Shown here piece after piece: positions 1 to 6,287 of a stretch of DNA of 42,334 nucleotides. A program made the translations under genes and the position numbers. Numbering within the stretch: the first letter of the stretch is position 1; every line of letters begins with the position of its first letter. The notes under the pieces are model-generated. The model was not told where the DNA came from and made no database searches. It saw only the letters and a program-made list of their open reading frames with translations. The DNA comes from Streptococcus mitis (GTDB taxonomy: Bacteria > Bacillota > Bacilli > Lactobacillales > Streptococcaceae), in NCBI GenBank assembly GCA_018364455.1, contig JAGZLW010000016.1:1-42334 (forward strand). Reading direction: 5' to 3'.

Positions 1-166
1 GATAAGCATCCAAGCGACTCTCATAGCGAATCATGGCATCTTTGGCACGCTCGTCTTGGTCTTCTTCGTAGACTTTTTGGCTTTCCTTGTGCGCCATGTC
101 GTTGATCATGATTTGGGTATTGACCCAAGCCTCAAATTCCTTCATAAATTCTTGTTCGTAACTCAT
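1..166 (-). CDS. DUF1912-like small protein, 3' end outside window
   Basis: The first 55 codons of a minus-strand gene are visible, starting MSYEQEFMKEF and running off the window edge. The reading frame is open throughout and strongly acidic, helical and rich in Glu/Asp/Lys. It matches my memory of a short conserved streptococcal protein of about 80-85 residues (DUF1912 family) with no known function. It lies 9 bp after the DUF438/PAS gene, in the same direction, so the two are probably co-transcribed. The purine-rich AAGGAGAAAAA before the ATG fits a ribosome binding site. Family assignment is from memory; function is unknown. Confidence 0.75.
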   Translation of the reverse strand, partial: MSYEQEFMKEFEAWVNTQIMINDMAHKESQKVYEEDQDERAKDAMIRYESRLDAY

Positions 167-175
167 TTTTTCTCC

Positions 176-1510
176 TTATTCTAATCCACGGAAATAGTCC
201 GTATCAATCTCACGGTAGGGTTGAATATCCTGAACATACTCCAACACACCTTGGAATTCTCCGTTTTCATCGTGCACTGCTGCGTAAGTGATGTGGACAA
301 ACTTGCCTCGCGACTCAGACTTGAACCACATTTCATACTTGTCTTTGCTTCCCTCACGAAGTCCCTTCATGATAGTCTTGACCTTGTCCAAGTACTTAGG
401 CGGATGGCAGAGTTCGACATTGCGCCCAACTTGGGACGGCGTCCGTTTGAAAATCATCTCATCAGCTGGCACATTGTCATTGTAATACTGGAAAATATCG
501 TCTTTATTGACAAAGGTAATCTCCATAGGGAGGTGATTGAGGATGAGATTGGCCTGCTCGACCGATAGATATCCATTCCCAAAAGCCTGTTGACTATGGC
601 GGTCCAGCACTGCTTCCTTTTCCTTAGGGGTAAAGGTAATGGTAAACTGCCCTTCTGGCGTATCGATAACTTGCTGGACTTGACCTTCTGCCGTATCTAA
701 CTGTACAGGCTCCTCTGCGCTCTTTTCCTCAACAAAACTCTGGCGTTCTGGCACCCATTCCTCAGACGGACGGATAATAGCATAGCCATAGGCATCGCTC
801 TCCTCCGCAATCTGAAGCCAGTCGTCCTGAGTAAAGGATTCAAGGAGAATCATGAGAAGGATGGACTCTTCCTTGAAAATCATACTTTCAAACTCTGTCG
901 CAAAGGCTTCAAAATCTTCTTTCACAGTAGAAATCGGCACTTCAGGTAGTGACTTGGCTGTCGCTAGGGCTGTCTGAAAGAGTTCCCTAATCTGGTCATC
1001 CACTCCCCACATGACTTTTGGAGGTGAATCGTGACCATAGCGCTCCATGATAGGAAAGAAGAGTTCTTCTTTGCGTTGGTAGTGGATATCAAATTGACCT
1101 ACAAGTCCCATCTGACGCACCAAACCCTTACGCATCTCCGCAAGCATTTCTTCATCTTCCATAGACTCATAGGTATCTAACAATCTCCGAATGCGAATCA
1201 AAGCTGCACGGAGAGCCAGATTTTCTTCTTTGAAAATCCGAACTGGGTGACCTGGGTGCTCGGTATCTGCAACTTCGACATCCTTAACAGCATTTTTAAA
1301 AAGATTGGCATGGACATCACAGAGTTCCATGACATCTTCAAAGGTGACACCTGAGTCTGAGTTCATCAGCTCGTGCTCCATGAGGGAAATCTCGATGGCT
1401 GAAACACCTGTAAAGGTCGCATCAAAACGCTCCTGAACCGACTCAGGAGAGGCACCATTGTGCAATTCTAACAAAATATCCCGCAGGACATGAATTCGTT
1501 CATCTGCCAT
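176..1510 (-). CDS. DUF438 / hemerythrin-like / PAS domain protein
   Basis: A 444-residue soluble protein with three recognisable parts. A DUF438 helical segment covers about residues 5-75. A hemerythrin-like helical bundle covers about 85-225, with HPGHP near 85, the HYQRKEE motif near 143 and a MIFKEE motif near 210. A PAS-like domain (about 315-440) begins at LPMEITFVNK. The usual His in the WGVDDQI helix is Asp, so iron ligation may be altered. Such proteins are thought to sense oxygen, nitric oxide or redox state through a diiron site or bound ligand. The ATG shares one base with the stop of the upstream DUF1858 gene, indicating translational coupling. No output domain is present, so the partner is unknown. 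Confidence 0.85.
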   Translation of the reverse strand: MADERIHVLRDILLELHNGASPESVQERFDATFTGVSAIEISLMEHELMNSDSGVTFEDVMELCDVHANLFKNAVKDVEVADTEHPGHPVRIFKEENLALRAALIRIRRLLDTYESMEDEEMLAEMRKGLVRQMGLVGQFDIHYQRKEELFFPIMERYGHDSPPKVMWGVDDQIRELFQTALATAKSLPEVPISTVKEDFEAFATEFESMIFKEESILLMILLESFTQDDWLQIAEESDAYGYAIIRPSEEWVPERQSFVEEKSAEEPVQLDTAEGQVQQVIDTPEGQFTITFTPKEKEAVLDRHSQQAFGNGYLSVEQANLILNHLPMEITFVNKDDIFQYYNDNVPADEMIFKRTPSQVGRNVELCHPPKYLDKVKTIMKGLREGSKDKYEMWFKSESRGKFVHITYAAVHDENGEFQGVLEYVQDIQPYREIDTDYFRGLE

Positions 1511-1743
1511 TAGTCTAATCCAATCACTTCGTAGCCATTCGCTTCCAGTGTGCGGACAATCTTGTCCATAGGAGTTCCTTCCAGCTTAGAACCCTGTTTG
1601 AGTGATACTTTACGACCAACTGTATTGCGCATTAAGGGATTGGCAAGTGGTTTAAAACCAAGCTCGACTAAAATTTCCAAAACTTCTGGATGCTTGTCCA
1701 CCACTTCTGCAACGGGAATTGACACATCGATGATATTGTCCAT
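1510..1743 (-). CDS. DUF1858 domain protein (ScdA N-terminal-like)
   Basis: A 77-residue protein beginning MDNIIDVSIPVAEVVDKHPE, typical of the DUF1858 fold seen at the N terminus of ScdA/RIC iron-sulfur repair proteins. An upstream in-frame ATG exists at 1755, but GGAGG lies 5 bases before the ATG at 1743, so the shorter form is preferred. It is coupled to the DUF438/hemerythrin/PAS gene by a one-base overlap. Together the two genes resemble a split ScdA-like module (DUF1858 plus hemerythrin), which suggests a redox or nitrosative-stress role; that role is inferred. Confidence 0.8.
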   Translation of the reverse strand: MDNIIDVSIPVAEVVDKHPEVLEILVELGFKPLANPLMRNTVGRKVSLKQGSKLEGTPMDKIVRTLEANGYEVIGLD

Positions 1744-1782
1744 GACGACCTCCATTGAATGTTCTAAAATGATTTTACTGCT

Positions 1783-1794
1783 TATATTATACCA
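1783..1794 (-). promoter_or_regulatory. Extended -10 promoter for the DUF1858-DUF438 operon
   Basis: On the minus strand TGGTATAAT (TATAAT at 1786-1791) forms an extended -10 box about 40 bp before the DUF1858 start. The region 17 bp further upstream is T-rich without a good -35 hexamer, which is common for extended -10 promoters in streptococci. Confidence 0.55.
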
Positions 1795-1805
1795 TATGGA
1801 AAGAG

Positions 1806-1836
1806 ATTAAAAAACTAGCAGTGTAGCTCCTGCTAG
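1806..1836 (-). terminator. Rho-independent terminator after the EcsC-like/small-protein operon
   Basis: CTAGCAG (1815-1821) pairs with CTGCTAG (1830-1836) and the minus-strand transcript then enters a run of U residues. It lies just downstream of the 50-residue small gene and upstream of the DUF1858 promoter, separating the two operons. Confidence 0.8.
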
Positions 1837-1859
1837 TTCTCTGCGATTTGGATTATCAT

Positions 1860-2012
1860 CTAAATAAGTTTAAATAGCCAATCCAATATCTTAAATACTA
1901 TCTTGTAAAACAGCAATTGGACTGCAAAAGAGATGATCATCCAAAAGAATTTCACAATCCCAAAAATTGGTTTGATAAAAAGAATGGCAAGAAGTCCCCA
2001 GAAAAATTTCAT
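1860..2012 (-). CDS. Very small membrane protein (50 aa)
   Basis: Fifty codons encode a very hydrophobic, aromatic-rich peptide (begins MKFFWGLLAILFIKP, ends DWLFKLI) with one long or two short membrane-spanning stretches. An AGGAGAG ribosome binding site precedes the ATG by about 3-6 bases. The ATG overlaps the stop codon of the upstream 60-residue gene as ATGA, a classical coupling signal and the best evidence that it is translated. A terminator follows 24 bp downstream. No family recognised. It may be a membrane partner of the EcsC-like protein in the same operon (inference). Confidence 0.65.
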   Translation of the reverse strand: MKFFWGLLAILFIKPIFGIVKFFWMIISFAVQLLFYKIVFKILDWLFKLI

Positions 2013-2191
2013 TCTCTCTCCTCTGGCTTGATGAGCCATCGAGCTGTATCCATTAGCTTATCTGCAATAAAGAGTTTCCCAAAACCGACAACGGCGTGGT
2101 CATCTTTCTTTATCGTTTTCATTACTTTTACACCTTGCACGGTCAAAAAGTAATTACCATAAATTTTAGCAAAAGCTTTGATAGGATTCAT
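2009..2191 (-). CDS. Small hypothetical protein (60 aa)
   Basis: The ATG at 2191 begins MNPIKAFAKIYGNYFLTVQG. A GTG three codons earlier (2200) would overlap the preceding gene, but GAGGG is better spaced for the ATG. The protein is basic with a Gly/Tyr-rich start and ends in IKPEERE; no motif is recognised. It sits between the EcsC-like gene (stop 2193) and the 50-residue membrane protein (ATGA overlap), so all three are very likely co-translated. Confidence 0.6.
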   Translation of the reverse strand: MNPIKAFAKIYGNYFLTVQGVKVMKTIKKDDHAVVGFGKLFIADKLMDTARWLIKPEERE

Positions 2192-2192
2192 C

Positions 2193-2972
2193 TCACTCAC
2201 CCTCGATTATTTCAGCCTCTTTTCGGATTGTTTCAACATCTTCTTGATATTGAACTTCACTATAGTTGACTAGTTTAGACAATTCTTTCTGCAAGCTTTC
2301 ACCCATCGGTTTCATAGTTGCAAAGGTTAAACCACCTGAAATGATACCACCTAAGATAGGAATGAATTTCCCCATTCCTTTGGCCAGCCCTCCCTTGGTC
2401 AGATTCATACCAAATATTTTTAAGACTTTTTTCAAAATAGGGTACCAAAGCGTCTTTGTTAAAGCTTTATTAGGTACTGTTTTCATTACCTGTTTGGCAA
2501 TTGTTATACCACCTGCACGTAGCAAAGCAGCGGTTCCATTCACCCCCAACATGACACCTAGATAAAGCAAGAGGGTATTTTGAGCATCTTCACTCAACTC
2601 CTCGCGTGAAGCCCAAAGATCCTCATAACCATAAATATAACCTAATTCTTGAGCCAATTTCAGAGAGAAACCATAAAATTGAGCCACATCAGCTGGAATG
2701 GTAATTGCCATAGCAATCCCTCCAGGTAATCCTGCCAAAACAGAGGTTCCACTCGCCAATAAAACATTATCCCTAATGCAGGCATTAGCCACTCGATCTA
2801 AGATTTCTTGAGATAAGAGAGACGTTGGGCCTTGTTCTAATAAAGTAGGAATGTCCTGTGGATCCAATTCTTTGGAAAACTTATCCACTAAAAATTTCGA
2901 ACGATCAACCTTAACAACAGGTAGTTTCACCACTTGTTGCAATACTTGCATAGCTAAGTCTTGTTCAGCCAT
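2193..2972 (-). CDS. EcsC-like membrane-associated protein
   Basis: A 259-residue protein. The central GLPGGIAMAITIPADVAQ followed by a LAQELGYIYGYED stretch (about residues 82-120) fits the EcsC family (PF12787), whose members carry Gly-rich amphipathic segments and are thought to associate with membranes. Later Gly-rich hydrophobic stretches (GVMLGVNGTAALLRAGG, and IPILGGIISGG near 215) support membrane contact. AAGGAG lies 7 bases before the ATG at 2972, which is preferred to the upstream TTG. It is the first gene of a three-gene operon with two small proteins. It is unlinked to the ecsAB operon at 19232-21009. Function unknown. Confidence 0.6.
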   Translation of the reverse strand: MAEQDLAMQVLQQVVKLPVVKVDRSKFLVDKFSKELDPQDIPTLLEQGPTSLLSQEILDRVANACIRDNVLLASGTSVLAGLPGGIAMAITIPADVAQFYGFSLKLAQELGYIYGYEDLWASREELSEDAQNTLLLYLGVMLGVNGTAALLRAGGITIAKQVMKTVPNKALTKTLWYPILKKVLKIFGMNLTKGGLAKGMGKFIPILGGIISGGLTFATMKPMGESLQKELSKLVNYSEVQYQEDVETIRKEAEIIEGE

Positions 2973-3233
2973 ATACAAACTCCTTTTACTTCTGTAAGTT
3001 ATATTCTATGATAGCATACTCTTTTAAAGTATGTTTCAAATTCCCCTCAAAAATTTTCAAAAAATCCTTAGCAACTTATTTGTTAAAGAACTTTAATAGT
3101 CTTTGTAGAAACAGCTCGAATATTCCACCCCTACCTTTACAACATGATATTCTATCTATGAACGATAGTCTATTATTGTCTCACCTAAAATGTTCCTTGA
3201 ATACACACTAACTATGAACTTTCGAGCTTCATC

Positions 3234-4343
3234 TTATAAATCCATAATTTCTTTTTTCTTTCGATCAAATTCTTCCTGAGATAATATACCTGCATCTAAA
3301 AGAGATTTTAGTTTGGTAAGTGCTTCGATTTGCTCATCTAATGATAGACTTGGTTTCATGGCTTTTTCATCTAAACTTTGAGCCATATTCATTCCAAATA
3401 TCATTCCAGCACTATCACCTAGACCATGTTGCTCCACTCCTGATGCAATTTTTTGTTGTGCTGCAATATTAGAAGATTTCTGCGATACATCATTATAAGC
3501 TTTTAAATTCATCTTATTTGATGAAAATTGTTTAACCAATTCCTTAGATTCTGGTGAGAACTCAATATTAGCGATGGCAACTTTTACAATCTCAAATCCA
3601 AAACGTTCTTTCCAAGTTCCTGCATACTGTCCATCATTTGATACTTGTTCCGCAAGAACTGCAGCTTGTGAGGGTAATTGTGAAATACGATAAGTTGTGG
3701 ACAAAGAATTAAGTGCAACAATAAAAGATTGAAGAAATTCTGTTACTATTTGTGATCTAGCTTGAGCGCTATCAAAGGTATAATAAGTCACATTAGCAGG
3801 AAGAAAGTTTCTGATAAATTGCTTAGCATCTGTAATTTGGATAGAAAATGTTCCAAAAGCACGTACTTCTAAATCTGTCCCATAAAACAAATCATTATAC
3901 ATGACTGGACCGCGAGTCCCAAATTTAATATCACGAATTTCTCTCAAATTAACAAAGCAAATCTGTTTTTGCTGATCACTTTGACCACCGAATCCAACAC
4001 GATTAACAACATTGTCAAACAGTGACTTTTTCAATCCATCACCGTTAAAAACACTGCTCTCACCATTTTGGTATTCATATCCACCTGGTTCTGTAATAAT
4101 TTCCTCGATACCCGACTGACTAAAGATAAAGGCTGCAGTATTTTCTGGAATAAAAATCTTGGATCCGTTGGAAATAACACCTACAGATCCCTTCGTATTG
4201 ACACCCCTACCATTATTACTTTCTTGAACAATACCTGGACTTACAGCTGTATGTTCATCAAAAGTTTGAACTGTGATAATTTCTTTCCACTGATCTGCAA
4301 ATGTCCCACCAATAGAATCTGTGATTGCTTTTATCAACCCCAT
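3234..4343 (-). CDS. SPFH-domain protein with C-terminal SHOCT domain
   Basis: A 369-residue protein of the SPFH/virion-core-like family (YdjI type). An N-terminal SPFH-like region covers about residues 25-260, including FIPENTAAFIFSQSGI and AFGTFSIQITDAKQFI. A low-complexity helical linker follows (about 270-330). The C-terminal SHOCT domain ends in LLDAGILSQEEFDRKKKEI, a near-textbook match. Related proteins assemble on membranes with flotillin- or PspA-type stress proteins. It follows the PH-like/zinc-ribbon gene by 12 bp, and the pairing of SPFH with zinc-ribbon proteins is recurrent. The 255 bp downstream, before the EcsC-like gene, hold no gene I can support. Confidence 0.75.
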   Translation of the reverse strand: MGLIKAITDSIGGTFADQWKEIITVQTFDEHTAVSPGIVQESNNGRGVNTKGSVGVISNGSKIFIPENTAAFIFSQSGIEEIITEPGGYEYQNGESSVFNGDGLKKSLFDNVVNRVGFGGQSDQQKQICFVNLREIRDIKFGTRGPVMYNDLFYGTDLEVRAFGTFSIQITDAKQFIRNFLPANVTYYTFDSAQARSQIVTEFLQSFIVALNSLSTTYRISQLPSQAAVLAEQVSNDGQYAGTWKERFGFEIVKVAIANIEFSPESKELVKQFSSNKMNLKAYNDVSQKSSNIAAQQKIASGVEQHGLGDSAGMIFGMNMAQSLDEKAMKPSLSLDEQIEALTKLKSLLDAGILSQEEFDRKKKEIMDL

Positions 4344-4355
4344 TTAATTGCCCCC

Positions 4356-4913
4356 TTATAAACTTTGCTCCATATCACAATAGGCACATCTTACTGTTTG
4401 CTTCACTTGACCTGACAAAGGTGCTCCACAAAAGCTACACTTGGTTGAAATCTTTTCTGGCTCTGCATCCTTAATCCCAAGCCCTGCTTTAAAAGTGTCA
4501 AATGTATCCTTAAATGTTTCTGCCAAAACATCTGCTCCAAACAAGCTACTATCTCCCAAGGTTTCAAAATTACTTGTATCACCTGAAATCAATTTAATAA
4601 TGTTTCTAGCCCACTTGTCAGTATCCTTAGTATTATTAAATGAAAAGATAGCTTGCCCGCCATTATAATAAATTTCCAACCGTTTCACACCATTGGTTTT
4701 GGTTACTGAAACTTGAGGTTTCCCTTCAAAAATTTTAATCTGGTTAATAGGAATGGTAACCTGGTCTTTTTTCCCTCCCCAAAAACCTTTTTTGATATGT
4801 ACTAAGTGTAGATTCGTTAAAATTAATTCATCTGTAGCCAAACCATTTTTCCCAAAACTCACATGGTCACTATTCATAACCATGTATTCATGTGGCAATA
4901 ATTGATAATCCAT
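4356..4913 (-). CDS. PH-like domain protein with C-terminal zinc ribbon
   Basis: A 185-residue protein. Residues about 1-110 are beta-rich (LLPHEYMVMNSDHVSF, ELILTNLHLVHIKKG) and resemble a bacterial PH/GRAM-like domain. The C terminus has a CSFCGAP...CAYCDME four-cysteine zinc ribbon. A GTG/ATG choice exists upstream (4925), but GGAG lies 6 bases before the ATG at 4913. It sits between a lipoprotein gene and the SPFH-SHOCT gene with short gaps, indicating one transcript. A scaffold or adaptor role at the membrane is inferred from domains only. Confidence 0.65.
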   Translation of the reverse strand: MDYQLLPHEYMVMNSDHVSFGKNGLATDELILTNLHLVHIKKGFWGGKKDQVTIPINQIKIFEGKPQVSVTKTNGVKRLEIYYNGGQAIFSFNNTKDTDKWARNIIKLISGDTSNFETLGDSSLFGADVLAETFKDTFDTFKAGLGIKDAEPEKISTKCSFCGAPLSGQVKQTVRCAYCDMEQSL

Positions 4914-4933
4914 ATTGAACTCCACTCTTCCTA

Positions 4934-5437
4934 TTAAAGACTAGCTTTCCACTGCTCCACTTGTTCATGTAGATTATCACGATAATCTTTTAGAGTCTTA
5001 ATCACTTCTTCTTTCCCTTGAATCGGTGCTTTCTTTAGTGGACCATATTGTTTTTTCAAATCTTCCATTTCTTTTTTAGTGCTATCTTTCAGTTCTTGGA
5101 TAGCAGCACTATCTTCTAAAACAGTCCCTTTAAAGGCCTCGTCTGCTTCTGTATAGTAATTATCGATTATTTTCTCATTCATAATTAAGTAATCTTCATA
5201 GGTTTTTATAGACTCAATTGTCGTATCGCTAACATCTTGTGGGTTAAAATCGCTTGAACTGAGTTTTTCTTTTGCTTTAGCAAACAACCCTTTCTTCTCA
5301 GAACTACTAGATGAAGCTTCTGTTTGATTCTCACTAGAAGAGCTACTTGTTTTTTCAGATAGAGAACTACAAGCAACTAGGGTAGAGACGGAAAGACATA
5401 GCAAAGCTAAACGACAAACTTTTTTTACATTATTCAT
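4934..5437 (-). CDS. Ser-rich surface lipoprotein
   Basis: A 167-residue lipoprotein. It has a basic N terminus, a hydrophobic stretch and a lipobox VAC-S (Cys23), so it should be lipidated and anchored outside the membrane. A Ser/Glu-rich linker (about 24-48) leads into a charged helical domain (about 60-165) with coiled-coil-like spacing. No enzymatic motif is seen. AAAGGAG precedes the ATG by about 9 bases. It is the first gene of the lipoprotein / PH-zinc ribbon / SPFH operon, so it may be the external part of a membrane-integrity or envelope-stress unit (inference). Confidence 0.7.
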   Translation of the reverse strand: MNNVKKVCRLALLCLSVSTLVACSSLSEKTSSSSSENQTEASSSSSEKKGLFAKAKEKLSSSDFNPQDVSDTTIESIKTYEDYLIMNEKIIDNYYTEADEAFKGTVLEDSAAIQELKDSTKKEMEDLKKQYGPLKKAPIQGKEEVIKTLKDYRDNLHEQVEQWKASL

Positions 5438-5661
5438 TAATAGAATCTCCTTTTATTTATGAAATCATCATATCATATTTGCTAAAAAAAAAAAGTATTT
5501 TCTAATTAGCTAACCTTTAAAAATACAGAATTCTAGTTATAGTATATTGAATCTAGAATAGTAGGAAACGATTGCTAAAACATTTTTAGAAATTAATTTG
5601 ATTTTCAATCCACTATAAAAGAATATTTTCCCATTTCAAATTCCACCTATTTTCCCCCACC

Positions 5662-5681
5662 AAAAAAGAGGGTTACCCCTC
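5662..5681 (-). terminator. Terminator of the rimP-rbfA operon
   Basis: GAGGG (5668-5672) pairs with CCCTC (5677-5681), and the minus-strand transcript then runs into six U residues. It lies 4 bp past the rbfA stop codon. Confidence 0.8.
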
Positions 5682-5685
5682 CTTT

Positions 5686-6036
5686 TTAGTTCTTATCCAG
5701 ATTGCGTAGCATTTCGTCAATCTTGTTTCCATACTCGATGGACTCGTCTTTGACGAATGTCAAATCTGGGATTTTGTACAATTTCAAATTGCGACCAAGT
5801 TCACGTTTGATGGTACCAGTTGCTTTTTCAAGCCCGATTTGGGCTTTTTGATTATCTGAAGCAAGGTTACTCAAAATGGTGTAGTAAACCTTGGCAACAG
5901 ACAAGTCACCTAGCATCTGAACATCTGTGATGGTCACGCCTTGGACACGCGGATCACGGACTTTCTTTTGCAAAATCTCATTGACTTCACGCTTGATTTC
6001 CATGCCCACACGATCCGTACGGAAATGATTTGCCAT
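5686..6036 (-). CDS. rbfA: Ribosome-binding factor A
   Basis: A 116-residue KH-like protein that binds the 30S subunit and helps 16S rRNA 5'-end maturation and cold adaptation. MANHFRTDRVGMEIKREV is the typical start; AAAGGA precedes this ATG, so the 9-residue upstream extension is rejected. The conserved core DPRVQGVTITDVQMLGDLSVAKVYY is present, and the length equals the family norm. It is the last gene of the rimP-nusA-ylxR-ylxQ-infB-rbfA operon but is separated from infB by about 250 bp that contain a structured repeat and further hairpins, which may change its expression relative to infB. Confidence 0.97.
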   Translation of the reverse strand: MANHFRTDRVGMEIKREVNEILQKKVRDPRVQGVTITDVQMLGDLSVAKVYYTILSNLASDNQKAQIGLEKATGTIKRELGRNLKLYKIPDLTFVKDESIEYGNKIDEMLRNLDKN

Positions 6037-6063
6037 GATATTCCTTTCTCTACTTTGAACCAA

Positions 6064-6083
6064 AAGCTAGGCCAGCAGACCTA
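6064..6083. other. Hairpin upstream of rbfA
   Basis: GCTAGG and CCTAGC flank an 8-base loop about 30 bp upstream of the rbfA start. On the minus strand four U residues follow, so it could act as a weak terminator or attenuator between infB and rbfA. No functional proof. Confidence 0.45.
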
Positions 6084-6108
6084 GCTATTTTTAAACTTAT
6101 TGATTTTC

Positions 6109-6140
6109 ATTTCAAATTGGAACGAAGTTCAATTTGAAAT
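6109..6140. repeat. Long inverted repeat in the infB-rbfA gap
   Basis: ATTTCAAATT at 6109-6118 pairs perfectly with AATTTGAAAT at 6131-6140. GAAC/GTTC extends the stem inward to about 14 bp with one bulged G. It adjoins the branched repeat at 6145-6280. It could stabilise or process the infB-rbfA transcript. Confidence 0.7.
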
Positions 6141-6144
6141 CATC

Positions 6145-6280
6145 TGCTTCTTTCGCCGTGGTGAAAGTGATGGAACTGATTTATCAGTCCCATCACAGGG
6201 GATTTTTGAGACCCTAGGCTCAAAAATAAGCAATGAAACCATCGGTTTGCTTGCGTCCCTCACCACCTAAGAAAGGAGCA
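6145..6280 (+). repeat. Structured intergenic repeat, copy A (branched hairpin element)
   Basis: Predicted fold, by eye: outer stem 6145-6154 with 6271-6280 (10 bp, one G-T pair); an internal loop GCC / CTAA; second stem GTGGTGA (6158-6164) with TCACCAC (6260-6266); then three hairpins inside. The middle hairpin carries TTTGAGACC...GGCTCAAA. The same plan recurs at 22049-22193 and, on the other strand, at 26250-26363. It lies in the infB-rbfA gap, antisense to those genes. It may belong to a known pneumococcal repeat class such as SPRITE; I cannot confirm that. Confidence 0.65.
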
Positions 6281-6287
6281 AAAAATC

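Noticed and set aside
3008..3211. 67-codon plus-strand frame in the gap after the EcsC-like gene
   Set aside because: No ribosome binding site, low-complexity translation, no family resemblance.
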